Positions 35,599-47,791 of a DNA stretch of 64,000 nucleotides are shown one piece after another (the stretch's first letter is position 1; every line of letters begins with the position of its first letter). Origin of the DNA: Argentina anserina (lineage: Eukaryota > Streptophyta > Magnoliopsida > Rosales > Rosaceae); NCBI RefSeq assembly GCF_933775445.1, contig NC_065877.1:7130001-7194000 (forward strand), read 5' to 3'. The notes under the pieces are model-generated. The model saw nothing but the letters and a program-made list of their open reading frames with translations. It did no database searches and was not told where the DNA came from. The translations under genes were made by a program, and so were the position numbers.

Positions 35599-37153
35599 TA
35601 TATCGTACATATATTATCCCTGTTGTACAAGCATGGTAGACATTGACAATATGTATATTTATTTGTGTCAGCAATGACACTGACGGAGCTATGTCATGAT
35701 TGCCATACAAAATAGTCACTTCAAGGTGATATGAAATCATGCGTTGGATTATGAATTCTTGATTACGAGTTAGAAATAATCTTTTTCTATGATTCCTGGC
35801 ATTATTTTCAGTATGCGTAGAATTTGATTCTTTCCTTTACCTTGCAACTTAGTAAGCAATAGTAAAGAAATACAGTAGTACCCCCTCAAAAAATCTTATA
35901 GGTTCCGATCTCTGGTCTGGTGAGTAGTTCAGGTTTCGAGTATGAGCAACTCGATCAGTAAATTATCCTCTTCTTTTCTTTAGCAAGATAGGACCTTCAG
36001 CGGTTTACCAGAAAAGACGGCTATGAATATAAATGCTTTACAAATACTAGAAACTGCTCACACCCAAATTGGTGTGGGAGTGGGTAGTTTTTTACATGAA
36101 AATGGATGGTTAAAATATGAGAAGAAATAATATTTTTTTAATTAATCTATTTAAGTTTTGACCAGAACACCCATAATAGTTTGTTTGTCCGTGAGTAATA
36201 AGTAGGTATATTCGGAAGTTCATATTTTAGTAAAATTTTTGGTGTCTGTTTTATAGTAATAGAGATAAACATCGATTAAAAAGGTCATGCAACATCATAT
36301 GCATAGTGTGAAACTTGTTGCTTCAAAGTTCCGCATTAAACATTTTATTATCACCCTTTATATTATTATTATTATGATGTAGTATCAAAACTACATACTT
36401 GTAAATGAAAAAGAAGCTCAAGAGCATCATTTTCGCGTACTAAATCTGCAAAACAAGTGAAGAATTTACAGTATCAAGTTGGGAATTGACAATTATCAAT
36501 TGACTACGCATTTCAAGGACTTGTCTTAAGGGCTACATCTTAAAACGATCCCCTAAAAGAATGATGTAACCTTCACAGTAGATATTATGGTATTGCATAT
36601 ATCTACTGGAGTCTGGAGTTGCATATTAACAATTTGCATTAGATGGAATTCAGTTGAATTTTATACTGGTATTCTCAAAAGTCAGTTAACTGGTAGTTTT
36701 TGTAGGCAAACAATCAGCCAATCACCAATGCCTCATGATCGATTATTCATGAGTTAAAACGATCACATACGACTTGGACCCAACTCAAGTAGAAGAAAGC
36801 CCCACTATCTCCCACTTCAGTCCGTTTCATTCTCAACTTCAGTGCCTATAACGTTGATCTTAGGCTCTTAGCTGTATAAAATTCTACATAAACCCCACAT
36901 TGAAGGCGATGGAGGATGATGATGATAGAAGCCATTAATTTTCTGAAGTAGCTCACAGAGCCATCCTCGTGCATGGGTTCACGCAATTGGTAGCCACAGT
37001 TCAAATTACAAACCACCCTCCTAAAATCTAACCACGCACACCCGCTCTAACTGCATCGCTGCAATTACCCCTTTCATGGGGGACGTCTCCCTCTTTTTAT
37101 TTCCCTCTCTGTCTCTAACCACCCACTACTGCTACGGTTCCACCACCTCTTCT
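35599..37153. other. Intergenic region between GID4 and the D-type cyclin
   Basis: AT-rich, with a short ATT repeat near 36360. No coding region found. The last few hundred bases are the cyclin promoter. Confidence 0.5.
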
Positions 37154-37162
37154 TATATATAG
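37154..37162 (+). promoter_or_regulatory. TATA box of the D-type cyclin gene
   Basis: TATATATAG about 240 bp before the start codon. A small upstream ATG frame (37192-37245) lies in the presumed leader and may affect translation. Confidence 0.45.
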
Positions 37163-37400
37163 CTAACATTCTTTCCATTTCAACATCAACAATGGTATCT
37201 TTTCTGTTCTCTCTCATCTGTCAAAGTACACAATTTAAATCATAGGCTTAGAAAGATTGATGTTCCTGCATGTCAGAGCTGTCCCATATTATTGAATTTG
37301 CAGATTAAGGAACAGAACGATAGGCAGAACGATAGGTCTGCTCGAAAACAATAATACTGCCGTACCTGCTGCCACTCCAATAGGTTGAGAACCTGGTCAT

Positions 37401-39201
37401 ATGGATCAAAGTTTGCTCTGCGATGAGGTGTGGCCTTCCAGCCCTCTGGCGACTGTTAAGAACTACATGATTGATTTCCAAACATTATCAATGTATGCAA
37501 GAAGTAAGCAAGACTATGATGAATCTTTTACTATATGCTTGGAGAAGGAGATGAGTTACATGCCCCAACCGAACTACGTAGAAAATCTCTGCTCAAATCA
37601 CTTGGCTATTGCTAGGATTAAATCAATCCAATGGTTTATCAAGGTTAGTATATAGATTATTTTCAAAAAGAATGCTACCCTTTCCTTTGCTGATCAATTT
37701 GTCTCCTGCTGTTTCTGTTCTCCAGTCGATAAGCCGCTTGAACCTGTCCCTTGGAACTGTTTTTTACGCTGCAAACTACCTTGATCGATTCATATCTATG
37801 ACTCCTTGCAATGTAAGCAATAAGATGAATATATGTGTGTGTGTGTGTGTGTGCGCGCGCGCGCGAGCGGAGGGATTCAATATTTTCTTTTAACTTTTCT
37901 CTCTTATTTATTTTTTCTAATCTTTATGTTTAAATAATTTGGTGAATTATCAGGCATGGAAACATTGGATGGTGGAATTGTTGTCCATTGCCTGCTTATC
38001 CATTGCCTCTAAGTTCAATGAAACCTGCTCTCCTACCCTGCTTGAAATTCAGGTATACTTCATCATTGTGTGATCATTTTTTCTGCGAGATATATTGTAT
38101 GATCGGTTGATGTCTTGTTATTTGTTAATTTAAGGAATAGTAAATTGTTTTTTTTTGTCTACTATAAATTTACTAACTGGTTCATGTGTATATATATGAA
38201 TTATGAAATGATCGAAGATGGAGGATCTGGACTACTCTTTCGATTCCAGCACAATCCAACAAATGGAAATGATGGTACTAGAGGCATTAGGATGGCGCCT
38301 TGCTTCTACGACAGCTTACTCGTACCTAGAACTGATGTTATCATTGATTGATATCGACTTCGGATCCTTTAAACCTCAAATTCACGAACAGTTGATTGCC
38401 AGATTCAACAGTTTGCTTCTTGGATCTATTTCAGGTAGTAGTCACGCACTCACGCACATATTTCTGGCCCGTTCTCTTGATATCAGTGGTTATGGATTTA
38501 AGTAGAAACTACGAAGTTTGGATCCCTATTGCTAAACTTAACCTTGATTAATCTCCTAAACCTGCAAAACATATTTTCAGACACATATAGCAAAGTATTA
38601 ATACAGAAATTCAACCAAGATATGCTGAGTATTTGGTGATATATGTATTTATACATACTTCTACATACTAATAGGAATAATGAATAATGAGTAATGAGTA
38701 ACGGAATATTCAAATATAAATGGTCCAGACTCGAAGCTGCTGGAGTTTAGGCCAAGCGTGGTTGCCATATCGGCTCTAGGTTGCAGTCTTGACAAGTCAC
38801 TTGTTTCAAGTACTGCATCTGATACCTACCGAGCCTGTGCTACAAGTCTACTGGATAATAATCAAAAGGTTGAACATCATAGTCCCCTTCCGCTCCCTTT
38901 TTTTTAAAAAATTAAAATTCTCCTTCTGTTTTTATTAATAATTGGCTCTTCAACCTATCAGGCTGAATTGGTCAGGTGCCAGAAGTTCATGGAAGCAAAA
39001 TCAGTAGCTGATGATTGCTTATTAGTTCACGGGGTTTTCCATTTCTGCCCTTCAAGTCCCACAACTGTGTTACTGAAGGAGCGGATTAATTATTATCATG
39101 TTGATTTCTCCCTCTTTAAGATGAGAGCTCAGAAAGTGAACACTGCAGATTCAACAAGGATCTGCCAGAAGAGAAAGAGGGTAGAAGAAGAAAAACACTA
39201 A
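37401..39201 (+). CDS. D-type cyclin, CYCD5/CYCD6-like
   Basis: Six exons (37401-37643, 37726-37812, 37954-38052, 38218-38434, 38729-38868, 38962-39201) join in phase to 341 residues. LLCDE at residues 5-9 fits the LxCxE retinoblastoma-binding motif. The N-terminal cyclin box (about 55-185) has NYLDRF, WMVELLSIACLSIASKF and MVLEALGWRLAS. The C-terminal cyclin fold includes LEFRPSVVAISAL (about 220-235), which resembles CYCD6. The basic tail QKRKR may be a nuclear signal. D-type cyclins activate CDKA at the G1/S step. Exon 4 begins after GAAG, a weak acceptor, and is the least certain junction. Exact subfamily (D5 versus D6) needs a tree. Confidence 0.85.
37831..37865. repeat. (TG)n(CG)n alternating purine-pyrimidine tract in cyclin intron 2
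   Basis: Starting ATATGTGTGT, the tract passes through TG repeats into GCGCGCGCGC. About 35 bases strictly alternate purine and pyrimidine, the classic Z-DNA-prone composition. Confidence 0.9.
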
Positions 39202-39824
39202 TAAACAAACACCATGTTTCATTGTTTTCTTTTAAGCTTTAACCTGCATGGAATTGTTGTAACACCATATAGTGAGATTTACGGCCAAGAAAATCTTGGC
39301 CTTTGTTGTAACACCTTATATTAGATAAGAAATAAGAGCAAGCATTCCCGGCCTGCTTCTAACCTAGCATTAATACTTTCATGTGTTGCCAAATCACGTA
39401 CTATACAGCAAACGTATAATCTCTCATCCGAAATGTATGGCTCCTTTCTCTTCGAGCTAACATTGGCAGAGAGAAGCAGCAAACTACACGCCTATAATTT
39501 CTGTTTTCTCTGGAGTTCTCTTATTCATGGGCATTAAAGACATGATCGAACGAACTTGCTAGAAACACTGTTCATGAAATGTGACCTAGTAAGAGTAAGT
39601 TCAGAACTTAAATCAACCACGGAGGAGAAGTTATTTCTGGCATGTCCCACTAGCTAAACTCCAAAGTCCACACACAAGTTAAACGACATCCACCATCATC
39701 ATAACGCAAAGCATCCAAATATGTACCTGGAGAGCTCTTTGCCAAGTTTTGCTATAGTGTCCAACTAGATAAGAAAGCAAAAGGAACCACCAATAGCATA
39801 GAGAACAATCACTCAGAAATCAAA
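39202..39824. other. Intergenic region between the cyclin and OHP1
   Basis: 3' untranslated sequence of the cyclin, then the OHP1 promoter. No other feature recognised. Confidence 0.5.
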
Positions 39825-40403
39825 ATGGCAACTTCATCATCTACCATACTATCATCTTCCTTCCTTCCTGCTGGGATTTTAACAGCAAGCCATCCAACCC
39901 AGAAACTCTGTATTTTCTCAAATGGGACTGTGCATCGCACAGCCTCTACAAAACGTGCTGCCTTCAGCGTTCGAGCTGCCAAGCTTCCTCCTGGAGTATG
40001 TTCTTTGCTTACTTTGTCAGTAAGATTGATTATTCACGTATACGTCTAAAGTTGTGATGATAGCTTTGATAAGCATAAAATCATTAATGTGTATGAACCT
40101 GGTTCAGGTGGTGGTGCCAAAAAAGGAGCCAAAGTTTGAGGCCCCTTTTCTTGGGTTCACCAGGACTGCAGAAATATGGAACTCTAGAGCTTGTATGATT
40201 GGACTTATTGGAACCTTCATTGTAGAATTGGTAAATTCTACATCTTTTCTTGTTTTTATGGGCTGGAGTTGCTAATTGATGAAGTTCGAGAGGTTTAATT
40301 CTGCCTGACATGATTTTTTCTTTTCTTTTTTAAGATATTGAACAAGGGGATACTGCAGCTGATTGGAGTGGAAATTGGAAAAGGTCTTGATCTTCCTCTG
40401 TGA
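39825..40403 (+). CDS. OHP1: One-helix protein 1, chloroplastic (light-harvesting-like)
   Basis: Three exons (39825-39995, 40108-40230, 40335-40403) give 120 residues. Residues 1 to about 50 are a Ser/Thr/Ala-rich plastid transit peptide ending near FSVRAAKLPPG. The mature part has the single LHC/ELIP-type helix with TAEIWNSRACMIGLIG, whose Glu, Asn and Arg are the chlorophyll-binding positions, and ends EIGKGLDLPL, near identical to Arabidopsis OHP1. It acts in the thylakoid with OHP2 and HCF244 in early photosystem II (D1) assembly, by family knowledge. It is convergent with the TPR gene downstream. Confidence 0.95.
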
Positions 40404-41025
40404 TCATTCAACATGGGTATAAGTAACATTGATCGAAAGCATTTTTGTAATTCATCTGAAGTGGGCATACACTTTTTTGTACCTGGAGTAGTTTGGTGTG
40501 CGGACTCTTGTAATGTATCAAACTTTGATATAACAGTTGAAACGAGCTCCTTTGACCTCTAGTGTCAAACTGTCAATACTCAAGACTGTTGAACGTTTTA
40601 TGCCACTCGTTCTGCAAATTGGAGAATGTCTATCAGACCTTAGATTTGCTGCAAATTAATCTATCATATCACTTTTTAAAATGATAATGGTTCTATATAG
40701 AATATAGATGTAACAAAGCACCAGGGACCGATCAATTGTATCATCAGATTCCATATCAAAATTTATTCCAAGAAGCATCATTTGAATGTATATAACTTTC
40801 GGCATAGATGGTTCTTCATTAACCATTAATAAGTACGTAATGATAATCTACACATGCCATTATATCAAATGGCTTGAAGCTAAGCTGCAACTCTTCTCAT
40901 ATATGCTGTGTCATTAGGCAGTGAAGAGGAATTGATGGGATTGGAACCACTGTTCCCATTTTGCTGCATAACATGAAGGAACCTTGAGCTGCCACTGCTG
41001 TCTGCAGATCCTAGGAATGAAAACA
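40404..41025. other. Convergent 3' regions of OHP1 and the TPR gene
   Basis: 3' flanks of two converging genes. No additional feature seen. Confidence 0.5.
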
Positions 41026-43561
41026 CTACAGCACCCTGCTGATTCGAGCATCTAAAATTGGAACTTTTAAAGATTCATCTGAATTAGATACATCTAATGC
41101 TTCTGCCAATGAAAGCCTGCGATTTCCCCATGCAGCCTCCGCCCACTTCTTCATTTCTTCTCCTTGATGCTTTCGGTTCTGTTGGACACAAAGTACTTCT
41201 GCATACCCACCTACGCAATAACTTATCTATATCAATGAACATAACCTTTTTGGGAACCTTCAAATTAAAAGGTCAACATGTCAAAAGGGGCTTATTACGG
41301 GTTTCCACATAACAATACAAAGACTGTTTCAACTTAAATTAAAAGTTTCACCACAACTATCAATCCAAATATGTATTTTATGGTGCAAGTCAAGATCAAA
41401 AAAAAAAAAATTCAGCTCATGCATGAGTTACAGTCTCTAACTACGGATTTATCAAAATGCATTCTGAGAAACTGTTCATATGTTTAATCATTACCTCTTG
41501 CAAGGGCGACTATATCATTTCTATCTACCTTTGTTTCTGCACCTACACAATCCAAAAAAGAGCATCAACACAGTTAACTTAAGTTTAGGAGACAATGATG
41601 TCACAGACTTCACAATTACACAGACCTTCAGCCTCAAATGGTGGAGCTTTCAGCAACTCTATAGCCTTCCTATAAAGTCCCTGTCAATAAGGTCATGGCG
41701 ATAAATATTGTTATAACAAAAAAACAGCGAGAGAGCTATGCACGTTGAACAACGGTATTGCAAATCATGTGGATAACATGCAAGTTCTAACCTCTTGGAT
41801 CAATATAGAACTGGAATGCTCTTTGATTGCTTTACGCCGAAACATGAGAGCTATGCAGGTTAAAACAACGCCCACTTTCGGATGATGAGAGCCTATACAC
41901 AGACCAATGAAGCCACATGAGCAACAAGCATATCACATCAAAGATATGAAATTACTTTGCACTTCATAAAAAAATGCATTATCAAAGCAACAGACCAAAA
42001 TGTTCCTCTGTTTTAGTTAAAGCTTTTGTTAATATCTCCTCAGCATCACCAAAGTTCCTATACGAAAGAAGGTTAAATTCAGGGGTATGCTTGACAGATG
42101 AAAAAGGAGAGGTTCAATGGTAATCAAAAGGTTACCCTAAATGAGCCTCAAGCTGTCCCAACGTGCATGTGGCTGCTAACAAAACTTTGTCTGACGACAT
42201 ATTACCAGCTGCTAATGCAGTACGGTCACTGAACTCTTCATTACTAGAATCATTTTGAATAATTTTCTGGTAAACTTTCTTTGCCATCTCAAAGCTCTGT
42301 CTGGCATGCAAGAGCTCTCCGAAAAATAAAGCAGTACTACCTACAACCTTTTGATTAATGATATCATGTAGAAGTTAAAAAAAAAAGGGTCAACACAATC
42401 ACATTGAAATAAACCATACCGGTAAATTCTTCGACTTCTTCAACATTTCTCTCAACTTCTCGAATGAAAAGTTCACCTGAATAACCCAAAGCTCCAAAAT
42501 TCAATTTTATGTCCTCTAACTCAGTCATATTGCAGCTAGTTAAAGTAAACATGAGATTATTAGTAATATAAAAGGTACCTTTAGCAACATCTTTACATAA
42601 TCCAAGATTGCCATGAACAAGCTCAACAAGTCCTTTTACTGCTACAGCTCGGGTATATCCCTCGGGATCACTAGCTTCAAGTTCATCATTTTTTGCTGCA
42701 AGTTCTAAGCATTTATCCGCTAGCACTGATGAGGTATGATCCTATACAGTGCGAACCTTCTTTACTAAACCCAAAACAATACAACAGAACACGAAAATGA
42801 TTTCAATGGTCTAGCAATAATGTACCTGTTTCAACTCTAAGTGCAGTCCAACAACCGCCTCCAATGCAGCAACTATAAAATAAGCCAGACAATGTCATCA
42901 GTCAAGTAATTCTTTCTAATTTTCTATCAGGCAAACTCATAAGCATATGGTACGGCAAAATCTTACTCCTAACACCAACTGAAGAGCTGCTCAAGTCTTC
43001 AACTTTCTTCAGTTTATCTATTGCGTCATCAAGCTTTCCTCTGAAAGCGTCGAATTTGAAGTAATATTAGTTTCTTAATCTACAAAACTTACTACTTGAC
43101 TGGGTTTTGGAATCACCAAAAACACAAAAAAAAAAAAAATAAGGTGCAACCTTTCAGATAACAAAGTAGACATAGCCATTAACACCATTGCCCTTGAATT
43201 ATGACTAGCAAGGTCCTGGCCTTCACTTGGCTGAGAGGACAGGCACTGTTCCAACACAAGCTGAGCTTGTCCGTATGATTCATCTAAATTAATCAAAATC
43301 AAACTGAATTGGAATTTGCTTTGAAAAAAATAAAACTAAAATAGGGGAATTGAAGAGAAGAGTTGGGAAGGGACCTGATTTGTGAGACCTGGCGAGAGAG
43401 AGGGCGTAGTTGATCATCTGAAGAGCAACAGGGTTGGCGTTAGTCCCATCGTGGAGAAGCCTGGACGGCAGAGATCGTGCGAGGAGAGAAGGGAGGAGCT
43501 TCGGGGAGGTGCGGGCGGCGACGGTGGCTGGTGCCGCTCGTGATAGCGCAGTGCGTATCAT
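41026..43561 (-). CDS. Tetratricopeptide-repeat-like protein, probably mitochondrial
   Basis: Twelve exons on the minus strand, in transcript order 43561-43375, 43283-43151, 43040-42967, 42872-42826, 42741-42579, 42476-42420, 42340-42136, 42057-41996, 41892-41792, 41680-41626, 41542-41495 and 41210-41026, join in phase with GT/AG sites to give 438 residues. The N-terminus (about 1-38) is rich in Arg, Ala and Ser without acidic residues, as in mitochondrial presequences. The body is helical and TPR-like: GQAQLVLEQCL, GKLDDAIDKLKKV, GELLHARQSFEMAKKVYQKI, NFGDAEEILTKALTKTEEHFG and GLYRKAIELLKAP sit at the spacing of helix-turn-helix repeats, with the SHHPKVGVVLTCIALMFRR segment like kinesin-light-chain-type TPRs. 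It matches an uncharacterised plant TPR-like family. Partners and function are unknown. Confidence 0.85.
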
Positions 43562-43775
43562 CGTGGTTATTGAGACAGAAACTCCAAAACCTCAAACAGG
43601 AGTAGAAGGGGGGTTCAGGTTGCGGTTAACTGGGCTCAAAGATTTTTAGTTCTTGTTACACAGTATCAGGCTTTTAGTTGTTCTTGACATATCATTCCGT
43701 GTCACACTCACGTACTATTATCGAATGACCTAACTTTTTTTTTTTTAACGAAGTCACAGATTATCACTTTAACTA
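43562..43775. promoter_or_regulatory. Promoter/5' flank of the TPR gene
   Basis: About 215 bp lie between the TPR start codon and the hAT-like insertion, so that insertion may sit within or just upstream of the promoter. No TATA box stands out. Confidence 0.35.
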
Positions 43776-43783
43776 GTAAAAAT

Positions 43784-44270
43784 TAGAGGTGGGCACGAGA
43801 CGGGATGAGATGGGACGGGACGAGACTCATCCCACGTCTCGTCCCACTCTTTTGAATCGGGACGGGATCGGGACAGGACGAGGGTTTTTAAGAATGCATC
43901 TCACTCGGGATTTATCCAAAAAAACTTTTTCATTAACAAAATAACATTTAATAATGAAATTTTAACCAAAAAAATACAGATTATGTTCAAAATATTATAA
44001 TTTACCATTATTATTTGAATTGATATAATTTTGGAGTTATTAAGAACATAAATTAGTTTCATTTTGATACAAATATATAAGAATTTCTAAGTTTTCATTA
44101 AAGGTGGGACGAGACGGGACGAAGCGGGATATAAATTATTCGTCCCACGTCCCATCCCACTATTATGAAACGAGACGGGATCGGGACGGGACAAACGTTT
44201 TTAGACCTCCGTCCCGTCCCTACGAATTTCGGGATGGGATCAGGATTTTCATTTTTTATGCCCACCCCTA
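43784..44270. mobile_element. hAT-like non-autonomous element with perfect 8-bp duplication
   Basis: 487 bp with ends TAGAGGTGGGCA and, reversed, TAGGGGTGGGCA. It is flanked by identical 8-bp repeats GTAAAAAT (43776-43783 and 44271-44278). Subterminal regions are packed with CGGGACGGGA/TCCCGTCCC motifs and the centre is AT-rich. No coding capacity. Confidence 0.88.
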
Positions 44271-44278
44271 GTAAAAAT

Positions 44279-45343
44279 TATGTCACTAGAACAAATACCA
44301 TGTACATAATATATAATGTCACTAGATTACCAAATGACCAACTTAAATGGTTAAGATCTCTGACTTTAATATAGATACACATGGTTTTAGCGTATGAATT
44401 AATCTCCAGCTACGATAGACAACACTTTAGCAAATTATGGTACATGTTCTCCTATCACATTGTATTAGTGGCCACTTGGTAATTATTAGGTTTGGTTTTT
44501 TCGATTGCTTTTTCTTAAAAGCAGACAAAAAATTTTTGAATGAAATAAATTACACTGTTTATTTGCACGTTATGCATTTGAAAAAATTTCCATAAAACTT
44601 GCTGAAACTATCGCAAAACCTAAAACACCAGTCAGGGATTTAAGAGACCAACAATAAGAGGCACATGAGCTCAGTTAAAACAAAATAAAACTTGGCAATC
44701 ACGTATTCAACACTTAATTATGAATTACTGATTCTTCATGTTTTCACTTTGAGGAAGTCATTGCTGAAGCACCATATTGTTCTCCAGCGGTTGAAGTGCA
44801 CACATATCAAGGCTCAAGAACATCCAAGAAAACTGAGTGTGGTTGCCAAATTTATGTCCGCACAAAGAGGGATTATTCCTCCACTTGAAGAACCGTGATT
44901 GTTAAGATTTATTTTGTTCATGGGGAAAGCTAGTGCATCATGGCTAAAATGTCCTTAAATTAAAATGGCCAACTTCCTTGTACTTGGGAATTGTCAAGGG
45001 TTGAAAAATGTCTATTTGATCGAAGTTCCAGGTGCAAGAGGAATTGGCAAACCTCCACTCCCCATTAATCTCTACTTTGTTAAATTTCAAAGCGCAGAGC
45101 ATAGAGCATATGAAAATGAAGCTTGAGAAGGTATTGCTTAAATGATGGTTTGGAAATTTCTCCACTTCTTTCAGCTTTCGATTATCAAACTGAGAAATCA
45201 GAGTGCGAGTTAGCTGCAGTTACTAACATAAGATGAAGCGAACTATCCTTTCGGATCCAAAACCAGACTAGCTAGTCCATTAAGTCCATAATCTTTCACT
45301 TGCTTTGGCTAAACAAACTTTTATAACTCACAGACATGCATAC
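44279..45343. other. Unassigned interval
   Basis: No supported gene. Short frames at 44692-44898 (plus) and 44944-45165 (minus) have no recognisable domain. Confidence 0.4.
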
Positions 45344-46670
45344 CTTTTTTTTTTGTTACAAGGGGACCTAAAAGGTCTAGAAACAAAAAACACAGAGACT
45401 AAATATTAAAACAGGCTCATGTGCGCCTACATTTAGCAACACTGGTCAGATCGTCTAAGAAAGTCTGCGCAGCATGGGTAGGGGGATTATCAAACTCAAT
45501 CAGCCCAAACTCATGAGAAGTACTCTTTTTGGCCAAGGCATCAGCGACATGTTACACTCTAAAAAAATATGAGAGAGTTTCACATTCTGTAGTTTGGAAA
45601 TCATAGAAGCACAACTAGCAAGCAGGGACCCAAGAGGATGCATAGAAGTGTTATCCTTTTACATAAGTTGGATAAGAATGGCAGAGTCAGATTTAATTTC
45701 AACATTTCCACTGTAATGTTTGACAATGAGTTTCAGACCAAAAAATAAGCCCTAAGCCTCAGCATCCAAAATCTCCCTAATCCCCAAGTTCATTTGAAAA
45801 CCATGAATCCAATGCCCATGCTGATCTCTAATCACCATTCAAACACCAATTTTCCCAGAGTTAGAATTTCTGGTGCCATCAATATTCAACTTATACCAAC
45901 CAATAGGAGGCCTAGACCAGGAAAGCATAGTATAACTATAAAATGAACTCACTTTAGTCTTGCTTAGATAGCAGCTCCACTCTTCAGCATAATCTCAGAT
46001 GATTTTAGCAGTGTAAACATACATGATAAAAGAGGTATCAAAAACACACTTGTTTCTCCACTTCCATATAAACCAGCAAACAAAGACAAAAAATATTGCA
46101 CCACCGAATGTTATTCTTGACTTTAAAATGGCAGTGGGGCTGAGCCGCCAACCAGCCATTCCAATCAAGAGAAAATGAATTAGCAATTGAAACAAGAGGA
46201 CTCATACCATTCTAAATAGTCTTAGATCTGCAACAGTCTCTAAAAAGGTGAATGAGGCTTTCATATGTAGAGTTACAAATAGGACAGGTAGCATTTGTAG
46301 TAAACATTATTCTAGCTCTTTGAACATTAGTTAGAATTTTCTTGTGAATCACAGACCAAATAAAAGTTTTCAACTTGGGAGGACAACTCACCTTCCAAAC
46401 AAATCTCCACAGAGGGTTTTGAGCGTCATTTATCTCAAAAAGAGAGTTGTAAGCAGACTTGACAGAGAAACAACAATTAGAAGTAGGTCCCCAAATAAGT
46501 CGGTCAGCAGCATCCTCACAAAAACCAGTTGGAACATTAACAATTTGAAGAACAACATAAGAATGCAGTACATAATTTAAAAGTTGAATATTCCACCCAT
46601 AATCACACCAGAAGTCACAAACTAGAGCATTATGATCAATAAGAGCATAAAAAGAGCACAATCAATAAGA
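45344..46670 (-). mobile_element. 5'-truncated LINE (L1-like) non-LTR retrotransposon, 3' end
   Basis: On the minus strand, 46661-46212 encodes the reverse-transcriptase zinc-binding domain (WKVSCPPKLKTFIW, CPICN, HLFRDC). It continues through degraded sequence (46195-45995) to an RNase H-like segment near 45900-45840 (WYKLNIDGT with the first catalytic Asp) and ends in a poly(A) tail seen as a T-run at 45344-45354. The catalytic RT part is missing. Stops and frame changes show it is dead. Target duplications were not found. Confidence 0.8.
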
Positions 46671-46719
46671 GGTAGAGAACCAACCCACACATCATGTCAG
46701 AAATTAATCTTTTTACCAC

Positions 46720-47236
46720 AATTTTAGGGTTGTTTCGGATCTTCCTAGTAAAAGGGTTGGAGAGGAATCGGGAGTGGATGGTGGCTTAGAGCCTAGGAGA
46801 GGTCCTAGAATCCAAGAAATTAGGGAACTTGATGAGGATGATTTTATATCCGATGATGAAGAGGAAATAGATGACTTGAGTTTTGATTTTGAGTCGGATT
46901 CGGAGGGAGTACAAGATGGATATGGAGAAGAAGAATTTGAGGCATAGTTACATATGTTTGAGATTGTTTGCAAGAATTGAATTTGGTTTGCTTTTATTAC
47001 TTATGTTATTGTAATAGACTAATGGTTGTTTTTATTTTTTAGACATTATTATCTCTTAAATATTGTAATATTTTATGGACTACTTTTATTATTTTGGACA
47101 TTATATATTAAATTATATGTTTTTAAAATAATAAAAAAATCCAGAAATTAGAATCCGAGTACTCGGCCGAGTACTCCTCTACTCGCTACTTACCAGCCGG
47201 CCGACCGACTACCGAGTAGCGAGTTTTAGAACCTTG
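46720..47236 (+). mobile_element. 3' end of a hAT transposon with transposase C-terminus
   Basis: A frame to the stop at 46945-46947 ends in an acidic tail (ELDEDDFISDDEEEIDDLSF) typical of the C-terminus of plant hAT/BED transposases. It is followed by about 290 bp of AT-rich sequence. The terminus repeats ACTCGGCCGAGTACTC/CGAGTAGCGAG motifs and ends TTTTAGAACCTTG (47236), the CAAGGTTCTAAAA-type hAT terminus. The 5' part of the element is missing, apparently lost or displaced next to the LINE. Confidence 0.7.
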
Positions 47237-47791
47237 ACGATTACTTGTAAACTAGGGTAAAAACCACTGTCAGTAGTACTTTTCAATTTTTCATTATAAT
47301 TGCTGCTACTTGCATTTTAAAGCAGTGATCATTCTCGTTTTTGTCTATATCCTAGTACTTTTCAATAAGCATTAGATTCACCTGAATATATTGGTTGATC
47401 TAGAAACCCAAACAAGTAGTCTATCAATATTCAACTTCACCTTCCATGATATATCTAAATTGAGTGCAGCTTCCGATTTATTTGATAAACTAAATACCAT
47501 ATGCATTTTCTTTTCTGGACAAAGCTCGATAGTGAAAGAAAGCGCTCAATGGGAAGCAATGAATTTATGCCCTATATATCATGAAAGTGAAAGGGAAAAG
47601 AGAGCACAGAAAGAAAGCAGAAGACACTGAAACAACTAAAATCACCTAAAAAGCATGTTCTTGTCTCAGCTTCTATATATATGATTGAACTGAAGAATTT
47701 CCAAAGCACCAGTCTTAGTCTTCGTTCCTTTCTCTCGATTTCTTTCTTTCAATCTCTATCGGAATTCAAGTAATTAGTCTCTGAACAACCA
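47237..47791. other. Upstream region of the thaumatin-like pseudogene
   Basis: AT-rich. An open frame at 47391-47630 has no recognisable domain. The final part resembles a leader (CT-rich, 47720-47760). Confidence 0.4.

Noticed and set aside
46344..46580. Plus-strand open frame overlapping the LINE
   Set aside because: It is the reverse-complement shadow of the LINE zinc-binding domain, which has the clear CPICN and HLFRDC motifs on the minus strand.
47391..47630. Short open frame upstream of the thaumatin-like pseudogene
   Set aside because: No recognisable domain and AT-rich composition; looks like chance.
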